A DNA stretch of 64,000 nt. Source: Megaleporinus macrocephalus (taxonomy: Eukaryota; Chordata; Actinopteri; Characiformes; Anostomidae). Position 1 is the first letter of the stretch; the number at the start of each line of letters is the position of its first letter. The DNA lies in assembly GCA_021613375.1 (NCBI GenBank), contig CM038720.1, positions 6,818,962 to 6,882,961 of the forward strand. Reading direction: 5' to 3'. This document shows positions 38,672 to 50,480 of the stretch, piece after piece. A program made the position numbers and the translations under genes. The notes below the pieces were generated by a model that saw only the letters and a list, made by a program, of their open reading frames with translations, did not search any database and was not told where the DNA came from.

Positions 38672-39679
38672 CTAGCTGACCGCTACAGTATCCCTGGTGG
38701 TTGCTAGGGTGTTGCTAGCTGAATGCTACTGTAACCCATACGAGGTTGCTAGGGTGTTGCTAGCTCATTGCTACAGTATCCCTGGTGGTTGCTAGGGTGT
38801 TGTTAGCTGATCGCTACAATACCCTATACGAGGTTGCTAGGGTGTTGCTAGCTCATTGCTACAGTATCCCTGGTGGTTGCTAGAGTGTTGCTAGCTGAAT
38901 GCTACAGTAACCCATATGAGATTGCTAGGGTGTTGCTAGCTCATTGCTACAGTATCCCTGGTGGTTGCTAGGGTGTTGTTAGCTGATTGCTACAATACCC
39001 CATACGAGGTTGCTAGGGTGTTGCTAGCTCATTGCTACAGTATCCCTGGTAGTCGCTAGGGTGTTGCTAGCTGAATGCTACTGTAACCCATACGAGCTTG
39101 CTAGGGTGTTGCTAGCTCATTGCTACAGTATCCCTGGTGGTTGCTAGGGTGTTGTTAGCTGATCGCTACAATACCCCATACGAGGTTGCTAGGGTGTTGC
39201 TAGCTTATTGCTACAGTATCCCTGGTGGTTGCTAGAGTGTTGCTAGCTGATCGCTACAGTAACCCATATGAGATTGCTAGGGTGTTGCTAGCTCATTGCT
39301 ACAGTATCCCTGGTGGTTGCTAGGGGGTTGCTAGCTCATTGCTACAGTAACCCATATGAGATTGCTAGGGTGTTGCTAGCTCATTGCTACAGTATCCCTG
39401 GTGGTTGCTAGGGTGTTGCTAGCTGATCGCTACAGTGACCCATACGAGATTGCTAGGGTGTTGCTAGCTCATTGCTACAGTATCCCTGGTGGTTGCTAGG
39501 GTGTTGCTAGCTGAATGCTACTGTAACCCATACGAGATTGCTAGGGTGTTGCTAGCTCATTGCTACAGTATCCCTGGTGGTTGCTAGGGTGTTGCTAGCT
39601 GCTCGCTACTGTAACCCATACGAGGTTGCTAGGGTGTTGCTAGCTGACTGCTGCTGTATCCCAGGTGGTTGCTACGGTG
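38672..39679. repeat. About 90-bp tandem repeat built of two half-units
   Basis: GGTTGCTAGGGTGTTGCTAG is common to both halves. One half continues CTCATTGCTACAGTATCCCT and the other CTGAATGCTACTGTAACCCA. About 11 alternating double units lie in the intron between leader exon 40511 and coding exon 1. Each GTTGCTAG/CTAGC step is partly self-complementary. Confidence 0.93.
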
Positions 39680-39847
39680 TAAGGACTGTGTGTTGAGAAC
39701 CTGGAGATATGATACGTATGATATGATTCAGTGTCATTGCTGAGAAACCAGCTGTCTCTAATTTCTGTGATTTTAGTTTCACACATAATTTGAGCTAAAC
39801 AGTCGTTTACATTGTGTCAATATTTTATAATAAAAACAATAAAAACA

Positions 39848-40298
39848 AAAGAAGAAGAAAGCAGAGAAAGTAGAAGAGGACGAAAAAGAAAACAAAGAAG
39901 GAGAGAGATTAAAAAGAAAAAGAAAATGAAGAAAAAAAAACAGAAGACGAAAAAGATAAAGAAGAAGAGGAAGAAGAAAAAGGATAAAGATGAAGAAAAC
40001 GGTGAGAAGAGATAAAGGAGAAGAAGAAGAGGAGGAAAAAATGAGGAAAAAGAAGAGAAAAGAAGGAGAGGAAAAAGGAAAAATAAGAGGAAGATGAGAA
40101 AGAAGAAACAGGAGATAAAGAGGAATAAAAAGGGGAAAAAAGAAAAAAGAAAAGAACAAGAAGGAGAAGAGGAGGAAGAAAAAAGATATCAGAAAAAGTA
40201 GAAGCAGAAAAAGAAGAGGAAAAAATAAATAAAAAGAAGCACCAGAAGAGGAGAAAGAATAAGAGGAAGAAAGCAGATAAAAGAAGAAGAAGGAGAAT
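39848..40298. repeat. 450-bp polypurine tract (A/G on plus strand)
   Basis: Almost only A and G for about 450 bp, in AGAAGAAG/GGAAAAAG patterns with few pyrimidines. Homopurine-homopyrimidine DNA of this length can form triplex (H-DNA). In the b3gat1 transcript it would be a C/U tract. Confidence 0.9.
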
Positions 40299-40510
40299 AT
40301 AACTGTTAATATTAATATTGATGTTAATATTAATAATAGTATGTACTGATTAGCACTGATATAATCTGAACTGCACTACTGATAAAATAGCTGATCTCAG
40401 CTGTTACACTACTGACCCGGTCCGGCCCACAGCTGTGTGTTAAACCCCACTGAGAACAACAACATCAGCAAAAACTACAAAACCATCTTCAGGTACATGA
40501 CGCTGCTGAC

Positions 40511-40578
40511 CTGCATGTAGGAAGTTCTTGTGAGCAGAGCCGGGCTGACCAGTACAGCAGGTCCATTTGATCAGGCAC
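40511..40578 (-). other. b3gat1: Probable b3gat1 5' leader exon (68 nt)
   Basis: On the minus strand, acceptor CTGTGTTACAG precedes 68 nt, then donor GTCAGC. The exon contains its own ATG in a frame that stops just after the junction with the 38585 exon. In another frame it is fully open and runs in phase into the b3gat1 ATG, without an upstream Met. It is therefore most simply non-coding leader. It is inferred from splice signals alone. Confidence 0.5.
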
Positions 40579-40741
40579 CTGTAACACAGACAGCGTAACC
40601 GTTACTATGTCCTGCGTTTCCATGTGTGTATTTGTCTCACTTAGTCCGATGAGGATGCTGGATCAGGTCAGGTCGTCTGGTTGGTAGAGTGAAAACACCT
40701 TTATTCATTTCTGCTTGTTCCTGTGAGCAACATAGTCAAAG

Positions 40742-41478
40742 CTAACCACTACACCACCATACTAACCACTACACCACCTTACTAACCACTACACCACCTT
40801 ACTAACCACTACACCACCATACTAACCACTACACCACTATACTAACCACTACACCACCATACTAACTACTACACCACCATACTAACCACTACACCACCAT
40901 ACTAACCACTACACCACCATACTAACCACTACACCACCATACTAACCACTACACCACCGTACTAACCACTACACCACCACACTAACCACTACATCACCGT
41001 ACTAACCACTACACCACCTTACTAACCACTACACCACCATACTAACCACTACCCCACCGTGCTAACCGCTACACCACCGTACTAACCACTACACCACCAT
41101 ACTAACCACTACACCACCATACTAACCACTACACCACTATACTAACCACTACACCACCGTACTAACCACTACACCACCGTACTAACCACTACACCACCAT
41201 ACTAACCACTAAACACCATACTAACCAATACACCACCGTACTAACCACTACACCACCATACTAACCACTACACCACCATACTAACCACTACACCACCTTA
41301 CTAACCACTACACCACCTTACTAACCACTACACCACCATACTAACCACTACACCACCGTACTAACACTACACCACCGTACTAACCACTACACCACCATAC
41401 TAACCTCTACACCACCTTACTTACCACTACACCACCATACTGACCACTACACCACCTTACTTACCACTACACCACTGT
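40742..41478. repeat. 20-bp minisatellite, array 3, about 37 copies
   Basis: The unit is ACTAACCACTACACCACCAT, identical to array 1 and in the same plus-strand orientation. It lies upstream of b3gat1 leader exon 40511-40578. Confidence 0.97.
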
Positions 41479-42423
41479 GCTGGTGTCTTTGTACAGTCTT
41501 CAATTAAACATAGGCTTCAAATGTTTAGCAAATCTTTGCATTTTGTTTGTATTATTTTGCACAGCATCCCAACTTTTATGAAAACTTTAATTCATGCAAG
41601 TGGATTATTTTATATGCAAATGTCTCCTGAAAAATTCTAACGAGTGCTAAACAGCTGATCTGACATGATTTGCACAGCACTGCATGTTAAGTAGGCAATT
41701 CTCTTCAACCTGTCAGTGAATATAAAAGAAAATCAGGTTGCATTCAGTGGTGTTACGCTCTATGAGGAGTCTGCTGGACCAGCACACAGCAGCAGAACGA
41801 ATGAAAACGGCAGCTCATTCGTCTAATTACCAGCTTGTATAGGCTCAACTGCACCATGAGGCCTCACTACTGACCCCAGGGCAAAATAAGGAGGACCCAG
41901 AACCACACATACCAGTCTAGGACCTGGATACAGCCTAAACCAGTGTGGAGACCAGCAGGAGGAGGCAGACTGATGAGGCTGTGATGATGCAGAATTACTG
42001 CTGGTGAGTCACTTTTATAGATTAAGGTTATTGGAGTCATCTAAGCATGCATGGTACGTACCCAATGTTGCAGATATTGCAAATACTGTTGCAGGAACTA
42101 TGATATGCCTTTATATAAAAAATTAGCATTTTTTAGAATCATAATACTAATACTTTCAATACTTCCACACCTGGTTGTTTGATTTTGAAGTCTCTAAAGT
42201 TGTACTACATGTGAGTTTGGGTGTTTGGAGACCCCTCTGGTGGAAATGTGTAACTACATTCATCATATTGGAAAAACATGGTTTGGTAACATGAGTTGTG
42301 CTTTGGATCTATTTCCATTAAATGGGTTGGAAGAGAATTCAAAGAGAACTCAGTCAAAACTTGATGGAGGACGTGTCCTCTGATGATTTATATATAGTGA
42401 ATTATATACTATTGTCATCATAC
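41479..42423. other. b3gat1 upstream intron; dispersed-repeat fragment at about 41500-41690
   Basis: GCATTTTGTTTGTATTATTT and TGCACAGCATCCCAACTTTT resemble a common fish DNA-transposon end. No gene signal was seen in the rest. Confidence 0.4.
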
Positions 42424-43145
42424 ACAGATCAGCCATAACATCAGCTCCATTAACCATATAGGAGCACCCTGTAGTTCTGCACTTCCATCTGATTTACATT
42501 GTTTATCCATTTCATCCTGTTCTTTAATGATCAGGACCCCCACAGGACCACCACAGAGCAGGTACTAATAGGGAGGTGGGTCATTCTCAGCACTGCAGGG
42601 ATACTGATATGGTGCTGGTGTGTTAGTGTGTGTTGTGCTGGTATGAGTGGATCAGACACAGCAGTGCTGGACTGAGAATCGTCCACCAACCAAAACTATC
42701 TAGACAAAAGTGTCCTGTGGGCGACGTCCTGTGTCCACTGATGAAGGACTAGAGAACACAAGCTGTGCAGCAGCAGATGAGCTACTGTCTCTGACTTTAC
42801 ATCTACAAGGTGGACCAGCAAGTAGTAGGAGTGTCTAATAGAGTGGACAGTGAGTGGACACAGTGTTTTAACACTCCAGCAGCACTGCTGTGTCTGGTCC
42901 ACTCACACCAGCACAACACACATTAACACACCACCAGTGCTGAGAATGACCCACCACCCATATACCTGCTCTGTGGTGGTCATGTGGGGGTCCTGATCAT
43001 TAAAGAACAGAGTAATAAAGTATACAGAGAATCAGATGATCTACAGTCTGTAAGTGTAGCTCCTGTATGGTCAGTGGAGCTGATACAGTGGACAGTGTGT
43101 GTGTAGATACAAAGAGGTGGTTTTAATGGTATGGCTGATTAATGT
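42424..43145. mobile_element. Long-TIR foldback element, copy F
   Basis: ACAGATCAGCCATAACATCA at left and TTAATGGTATGGCTGATTAA at right are inverted. The core is as in copies B, C and E. This copy is the most nearly complete at both termini. Confidence 0.82.
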
Positions 43146-43486
43146 ATATATGTTTGTCCGGAAGTTCCTCTCACCTTCAGTACGCATCATCAGAAGGGAT
43201 TTTTTTCTAGTCGTTAAAGAGGAATATCTCACTCTAGAGATTCTACTGGAGATGCTACTGTATGTGCTCTGACTGACCAACACAAGTAACACATTAAAGC
43301 TCTTTTCAGGATCATATAATGTACATCGTTCCTTTAACAACATAGCAGGTTTCCAGAATAAACTGTGATAATTTACTGACACTGAGTGGGTCAGCCCTGC
43401 TGTGTGAGGGAGGCATAATAAAGGACAACCAATCAGAACAGAGGTTATTACCTTACACCAGCCTCAAAGGCCCAGTAACAATTATT

Positions 43487-43645
43487 ATGGATAGATAGAT
43501 AGATGGATGGATGGATGGATGGATGGATGGATGGATGGATGGATGGATGGATGGATGGATGGATGGATGGATGGATGGATGGATGGATGGATGGATGGAT
43601 GGATGGATGGATGGATGGATGGATAGATAGATAGATGTCTATGTG

Positions 43646-43700
<55 letters not shown>

Positions 43701-43741
43701 GTCTATGTGGATAGATAGATAGATAGATAGATGTCTATGTG

Positions 43742-43780
<39 letters not shown>

Positions 43781-43832
43781 GTAAATGTTAATGTAGATAA
43801 ACATATATATGTCTATGCATATTGATAGATAT

Positions 43833-43874
<42 letters not shown>

Positions 43875-44102
43875 GTCTATGCAGAGATAGATAGATAGAT
43901 AGATATATAGATAGATAGACTGATGTCTATGCAGAGATAGATAGATAGATAGACTGATGTCTATGCAGAGATAGATAGATAGATAGATATATAGATAGAT
44001 AGACTGATGTCTATGCAGATAGATAGATGTCTATGCATATTGATAGATAGATGTCTATGCGTATAGATAGATAAATAGATATGCATATAGAAAGATATGC
44101 AT

Positions 44103-44156
<54 letters not shown>

Positions 44157-44158
44157 GT
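43487..44158. repeat. GATA/GATG microsatellite complex
   Basis: (GATG)n at about 43505-43620 is flanked by GATA tracts broken by ATGTCTATGTGGATA and ATGTCTATGCAGAGATA. The open frames of SIYL repeats are artefacts. Confidence 0.95.
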
Positions 44159-44546
44159 CAAAGTGCAAAACTGACTGAACGGACCCTAATTAGTAGTGTT
44201 AATTACTTTTTACATAAATAAAATAAAATAAATAATAATAAAATATAAATAAAATAAAGTTAGTACAAAAGAGAACTTTAAACATAACACGTAGGCAATA
44301 AAATCATTTTTACTCTACATCTGCTGATAATTGCGACTGTACCACTGATGTAAACATGTAATATCAAGTAGACTTAATGCACTACTTTAATTACTGCGTG
44401 AATATGATAGATTCTGTCAGATCTACAGTAATGTAAACAGCGTAGGTTATTAATTAAGTAGTTTATGTGCTGTATTGTGGTTTATATCCTACAGAATGTG
44501 TTATTATAAAAGACTAGACTTCACACAAAACAGCAATTATACTCAC

Positions 44547-44799
44547 AAACTGTGTGCACTTCGTGTCTCTTCGCCATGTCCACCACGTCGTCTCTGCCCA
44601 TCGGGACGGACAGGCTGGTACTGGGCAGGCGTCTGAGGGCCGCAGAGCCTGCGGAGACGGGAGAGGTCATCCTGCTGGAAGAATGCCCCCGCTCATCTGA
44701 ACAACAAAGGCAGCAATTGTGGACGCTGATGGGGGGCGGCAAAGCGAGACAAAGGAGAGCCATCGAAAACAAGTCTCCGGCCCGGCAGGCTGGGAACAC
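44547..44799 (-). other. Candidate alternative b3gat1 first exon, possibly coding an N-terminal extension
   Basis: A GC-rich island is open on the minus strand and ends at a consensus donor, GTGAGT (44546-44541). The last in-frame Met segment reads MAKRHEVHTV plus one base, i.e. phase 1. The b3gat1 exon beginning at 38585 needs phase 1, so direct splicing would give [20 protein letters not shown] in frame. Earlier Mets are MGRDDVVDM and MTSPVSAGS. Mammalian B3GAT1 has a long isoform with a short N-terminal extension before MPKRR, which is a precedent. Splicing to 40578 instead would reach a stop at once. A GTCACGTGAC palindrome and an A/T-rich TATAG stretch lie just upstream (44851-44890). 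Confidence 0.4.
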
Positions 44800-44850
44800 T
44801 CTCCAGTGGAGTGTTTGAAAATATCAGAGCGTGTTTTCTTCTCTCCTCCA

Positions 44851-44860
44851 GTCACGTGAC
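44851..44860. promoter_or_regulatory. Palindromic E-box GTCACGTGAC
   Basis: A perfect 10-bp palindrome around CACGTG lies upstream (minus-strand sense) of the candidate exon at 44547-44799. This sequence matches USF/MITF/TFE-type E-box and CLEAR-like sites. Its use is inferred from position only. Confidence 0.35.
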
Positions 44861-44951
44861 CGCCAGAGCGGGGGGGCTCTATATTTTTTTTTTTCGTTTT
44901 CCTGGCCGAACACTGCAACCTAAATGCTCACTGTTCTCCAGCAGAGAAGCC

Positions 44952-45282
44952 TTGGGCGTACAGAAGGGAGACCCCGCAGATGGGGGCACCATCACGACGC
45001 ATGGCTTGCAGTGTGATGTGGTGCTACTGAATGCAAATTAAAGCCTCATTCGCTTTTCCAGAGATATTTCGAGATTAGACATAAGAAAGAAAAGTAAGTG
45101 GAAAAAAAACTAATGAATGATTAAAAGCTAAAGAGACTCCTAACAACCACCTGGAAGACCTGACATACCTGCAACGCTGCCCCCATCAGATCTGAGAACA
45201 TCCACAGGTGTTTCTATCCATCTTTCCACTGTGAGAAGACACTCAGTGCTATGGATATGAAATGATGTGTAGCTATGTAAGC

Positions 45283-45290
<8 letters not shown>
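44952..45290. repeat. 339-bp duplicated segment, copy 1
   Basis: Nearly identical to 47302-47640 at a constant offset of 2350 bp (a few substitutions, e.g. AAAGAG/AACGAG and ATACCT/AGACCT). Both copies run straight into GATA arrays on the right. Part of it belongs to the dispersed repeat seen at 17455-17650. Confidence 0.93.
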
Positions 45291-45334
<44 letters not shown>

Positions 45335-45344
45335 GTCTATGTGT

Positions 45345-45394
<50 letters not shown>

Positions 45395-45404
45395 GTCTAT
45401 GTGT

Positions 45405-45466
<62 letters not shown>

Positions 45467-45476
45467 GTTTATGTGT

Positions 45477-45522
<46 letters not shown>

Positions 45523-45532
45523 GTTTATGTGT

Positions 45533-45578
<46 letters not shown>

Positions 45579-45586
45579 GTTTGTGT

Positions 45587-45627
<41 letters not shown>

Positions 45628-45674
45628 CGTTTATGTGTATAGATAGATAGATAGATAGATAGACGTTTATGTGT

Positions 45675-45748
<74 letters not shown>

Positions 45749-45758
45749 GTTTGTGTGT

Positions 45759-45803
<45 letters not shown>

Positions 45804-45814
45804 CGTTTATGTGT

Positions 45815-45847
<33 letters not shown>

Positions 45848-46074
45848 CGTTTATGTGTATAGATAGATAGATAGATAGATAGATAGACGTTTATGTGTAT
45901 AGATAGATAGATAGATAGATAGACGTTTATGTGTATAGATAGATAGATAGATAGATAGACGTTTATGTGTATAGATAGATAGATAGATAGATAGATAGAC
46001 GTTTATGTGTATAGATAGATAGATAGATAGATAGACGTTTATGTGTATAGATAGATAGATAGACGTTTATGTAT

Positions 46075-46111
<37 letters not shown>

Positions 46112-46179
46112 CGTTTATGTGTATAGATAGATAGATAGATAGACGTTTATGTGTATAGATAGATAGATAGACGTTTATG

Positions 46180-46231
<52 letters not shown>

Positions 46232-46278
46232 CGTTTATGTGTATAGATAGATAGATAGATAGATAGACGTTTATGTAT

Positions 46279-46331
<53 letters not shown>

Positions 46332-46528
46332 CGTTTATGTGTATAGATAGATAGATAGATAGATAGACGTTTATGTGTATAGATAGATAGATAGACGTTT
46401 ATGTATATAGATAGATAGATAGATAGATAGACGTTTATGTATATAGATAGATAGATAGATAGATAGACGTTTATGTATATAGATAGATAGATAGATAGAT
46501 AGACGTTTATGTATATAGATAGATAGAT
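45285..46528. repeat. GATA array with regularly spaced ACGTTTATGTGTATA spacers
   Basis: About two dozen GATA blocks of 4-17 units are separated by a conserved 15-16 bp spacer (GTCTATGTGTATA at the left, changing to CGTTTATGTGTATA and CGTTTATGTATATA toward the right). This gives a composite repeat rather than a plain microsatellite. Confidence 0.95.
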
Positions 46529-46934
46529 CTATTAGTTTGTTTTTGGTTCATTAATCCATTTAAATGTTGTGATTGGTCCGGAGAGAAAATGAGAATAAGA
46601 TAATAGATATTTAACTGCTGCATCTTCACTAACAAGCATTTCTGAGTAAACAGCTTCACTTCATTCCGTAACGTGTGAAACAGGAAGATAAAGGAGACCA
46701 CCGTTGTGGGGGCTGTACATTAAAGAGGTACGTGTGTCTGACAGCAGCTGCAGGTCTTGGTTATGAAATCTGCAGCGTTTAGTCTAAAAACAGAAACGAC
46801 AGAGACGCTTAAACTACTCATTTTTACTGGGAGTGCGACTGATGGCTGTAGCCATGACAACAGAGGGAACAAATCGGGAGGCAGACGGCAGGTATGAGTG
46901 ACAGACAGCATCCCTCTTCATGTCCTCCCTTCAG

Positions 46935-47243
46935 AACCCCCCTCTCTCTTTCTCTATTTCTCTTTCTATCTCTCTCTACCACTCTCTCTTTCTCTCTTTC
47001 CCTCTTGCTCTGTCTATTTCTCTCTATTTCTCTACCTTTCTCTGTCTTCCCCCTGTCTGTTTTTCTCTAAGCCTCTCACTCTCTTTCTCTCTTTCTACCT
47101 CTCTCTGTCTTTCTATCTTTCTCTCCCCTATTCTCTCTCTCTCTCTCTTTCTCTTTCTATATCATCCCCTTTCTCTCTTTTCCCTCACCGCCTCTCTCTC
47201 CCTCCCTCCCACTCTATTTTTCACCCTTTCTCTATCTCTTGGC
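46935..47243. repeat. CT-rich low-complexity tract
   Basis: CTCTCTTTCTCT-type polypyrimidine, about 310 bp. The two open frames across it are artefacts. Confidence 0.93.
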
Positions 47244-47301
47244 TGTGAAATGTCTTTATATGTATGGATGTATGAAGTTGTATTATGTTGGGGCCTATAG
47301 A

Positions 47302-47634
47302 TTGGGTGTACAGAAGGGAGACCCCGCAGATGGGGGCACCATCACGACGCATGGCTTGCAGTGTGATGTGGTGCTACTGAATGCAAATTAAAGCCTCATT
47401 CGCTTTTCCAGAGATATTTCGAGATTAGACATAAGAAAGAAAAGTAAGTGGAAAAAAAACTAATGAATGATTAAAAGCTAACGAGACTCCTAACAACCAC
47501 CTGGAAGACCTGACAGACCTACAACGCTGCCCCCATCAGATCTGAGAACATCCACAGGTGTTTCTATCCATCTTTCCACTGTGAGAAGACACTCAGTGCT
47601 ATGGATATGAAATGATGTGTAGCTATGTAAGCAA

Positions 47635-47640
<6 letters not shown>
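47302..47640. repeat. 339-bp duplicated segment, copy 2
   Basis: Second copy of 44952-45290. The GC-rich exon-like sequence that precedes copy 1 (44547-44950) is not duplicated here, so the breakpoint is at TTGGGYGTACAGAAGG. Confidence 0.93.
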
Positions 47641-47724
<84 letters not shown>

Positions 47725-47734
47725 GTCTATGTGT

Positions 47735-47808
<74 letters not shown>

Positions 47809-47818
47809 GTCTATGTGT

Positions 47819-47900
<82 letters not shown>

Positions 47901-47910
47901 GTCTATGTGT

Positions 47911-47968
<58 letters not shown>

Positions 47969-47977
47969 GTCTATGTG

Positions 47978-48063
<86 letters not shown>
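47635..48063. repeat. GATA array with GTCTATGTGTATA spacers
   Basis: Five GATA blocks of about 15-22 units are broken by GTCTATGTGTATA or GTCTATGTGGATA. Confidence 0.95.
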
Positions 48064-48154
48064 CAGACATTTAGGGAAAAATAAATGTACAAAAAAATAA
48101 TAATAATTTACTATTGTTTAAAAAGGAACACATGGCTAACAACCAGCAACAGCA

Positions 48155-48348
48155 TATCATTGCTGTCCAATAAAAACATGTCTCCATTTTTGTAGATTTT
48201 GAGTTTTCTACATTACTTAAACATGCCAATGGTTGTTTACATTGCGTTCTGGTTCCATTGACTTACATTAAAAGTAAAGTATGTTTTTGGTCTCTCCTGT
48301 AAAGTTGCAATTTTGGAAATATTTGTTTTTCATTAGACAGCGACGATA
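48155..48348. mobile_element. MITE with GCTGTCCAATAAAAAC termini
   Basis: Ends ATCATTGCTGTCCAATAAAA and TTTTTCATTAGACAGCGACG. The core has GGTTCCATTGACTTACATTA. Same family as 20711-20970. Confidence 0.7.
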
Positions 48349-49315
48349 TAAACCCAGTTATTAAGAGGACAGTGGACCACTGTTGGCTGCCCACTGGCTC
48401 AGCGCATTTCAGCAGACCCATCGCAGAGTATTAGATAAGATGCCTCTTTTCATTACTCATTTTCCACTTACAGTTCCATTCACTTACTTTCTTTTATTTT
48501 TTTATTACATTATGTAAATTAGTTCAGTTAAAAATGAACATATAATAATAATATTAATGAATCAACTGTAACCAGCATCAGCATTAACCAGCATGGCTGG
48601 TAATCAGCAGAGCCAGCATAACATATCTCCATGCTGAATCTAATTTTTCTATATCATTTCAACACAACAGCTGCTCCCTGTATCCTGTAAAGTCTTCATG
48701 ATGAACGGACCAATAGAAAGAAATCTAAAACTTGCATGCAGGACAATAATCTGGGTGGTCCGAGCGTGGACCACCATTGGCGTACAGTCAGCGGGGGGCC
48801 ATCCTGATCAACCCAGTGGACCGATATATGCTTGCTATCTGAGTAATAGCTCATTTTCATCATGTAGCTCAATAATCAGGGTCATTAGGAGTGTAGCTCT
48901 TATGTAACAGCACTACCGGCCAGGCAGGTCCTGCACACAAAGCTCAGCCCAGGGCTCACACATTGACCGCTGGAGCGTACAGCCACGTGGACAGGTCCTG
49001 ACCACTAGCCGCCCCAGTCAATGCTCTCAGCCTGGAGATAGGTTTCCATGCTCGTGTTCACAGGAGATATCAGATGTGCTTTCTGACATAGACATAGATA
49101 TTAGCTGCACAGCCTCCAGAGCTAGACTGGAAAAGCTGTAATCTCCACTACTGTGCTTTAAAGGGCCCATATACTGGAAAACTAAATAGTCTTTTTTAAT
49201 AATAGACAAGTTTGATGAAGAGACTGTTACATTTTCTCTAACACGTGCAGTCTATTTATAGAAACTAAGCTGTAAAAACAGCCCTTTTAAAAATTACTGT
49301 TTTTGTGATGTCACA
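48349..49315. other. b3gat1 upstream intron, no gene seen
   Basis: Mixed sequence. A fragment near 48690-48720 (ATGAACGGACCAATAGAAAG) belongs to the GCTGTCC MITE family. Confidence 0.5.
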
Positions 49316-49525
49316 CATTTTTTTATGTTTCTACATCATTCAAACTCAACAGCTGCCCTTTATCTCCTGTAAAAGTTTCACAGTTAATGGTGCCACGGAA
49401 ATGCTCCAAAATGGCTTGGACAAAATTCTGGTTCCATTGACTTGCATTAAAAGTAAAGAAGGTTTTTGGCCCCTCCTGTACTATTACTATTTTTGTGATT
49501 AATGTTTTTCTTTGGATCGTGACGA
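49316..49525. mobile_element. Partial MITE of the GCTGTCC family
   Basis: Core GAAATGCTCCAAAATGGCTT and GGTTCCATTGACTTGCATTA, right end TTTTTCTTTGGATCGTGACG. The left terminus is lost. Confidence 0.6.
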
Positions 49526-49825
49526 GATCCACCTATTCAGACTACAGAAATTTAAACTCACCCATTCATGGTGACGGTATGAGGAGTGCTTGGACCTGGT
49601 CTGCTTTAGATTGTGGCACAACACAGAGCAGCCAATCAGAAGAGAGCTCATTTATATGTATATATATATATATATGCTTTAAAGGCACTGTAAAAAAGTC
49701 TGTTTAGTTCAAAGTAATACAGAAAAGTGAGAAAAAACACAAAAAATGACATCAGTAGACCTTCAGAAATGAAAATAATAAAAAGAAAATATGCAGCACA
49801 TGGCTCCTTTAATATAAACATTCAG

Positions 49826-50400
49826 GGGAATTCCACCATTTTTTAAAATTCACTAAGATGATACACGGTTTTGGGATGTAGTCAAGCTCTGTTCTCTTCT
49901 GCTTGAGCGAGAGTTGTACGGACCGACACAAGTGATGTATGGAGTTGCACATCTACCCATAGTTCATATGGAATTCTTATGTGTGACAGTAAACCAGGAA
50001 CATGGATCCCTCACCCCAAAACGAGCCCATTGTACTCAAGTATTCAGGACAAGTGTGAAAGCACCATAAGATGTTACTCAGAGTGATCTAATGTGAAAAG
50101 GATGCCTTCTAGGCATTGTTCACAGTGGTGGTGATAGGAACCAGACGTCTGAGGAGGTTATTCTATGTAATAATAATAAACACAGAATAAAATGTCTATA
50201 TTTTTGTAGTAGATATGGTGACTTCTGGTTCCCATCACCACCACTGTAAACAACATCTGAACCATTTCACAACCAGTAAAACTCCTGGTAAAGTAAAAAA
50301 TCCCAAACAAACCAAAATATGCACAAAATAGAACATAATAGGTGAAATTTTGAAATATAAAATTCTGAATATAGACTCTCTGCCGCACATGTTGTTAATT
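49826..50400. mobile_element. MITE of the GGTGGTGAT(A/G)GGAACCAG family
   Basis: TTCACAGTGGTGGTGATAGG near 50120 and CTTCTGGTTCCCATCACCAC near 50222 are inverted. CAGGGGAATTCCACCATTTT at 49826 begins the family's left end. Confidence 0.5.
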
Positions 50401-50480
50401 TAATATAAAAAACTAACTATGAACACAGTGTAACAGCAGAGAAGATACAGCTGGCTGTATAGTAAAGGCTGGTGGCGTAC

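Noticed and set aside
39812..40159. Lys/Glu-rich (plus) and Phe/Ser/Leu-rich (minus) frames
   Set aside because: Low-complexity translation of the polypurine tract.
44552..44818. Plus-strand 88-codon frame in the GC-rich block
   Set aside because: The consensus donor and phase match support the minus strand; the plus frame has no splice sites or similarity.
46898..47300. Ser/Leu/Phe-rich open frames of 116 and 126 codons
   Set aside because: Translations of a CT-rich low-complexity tract.
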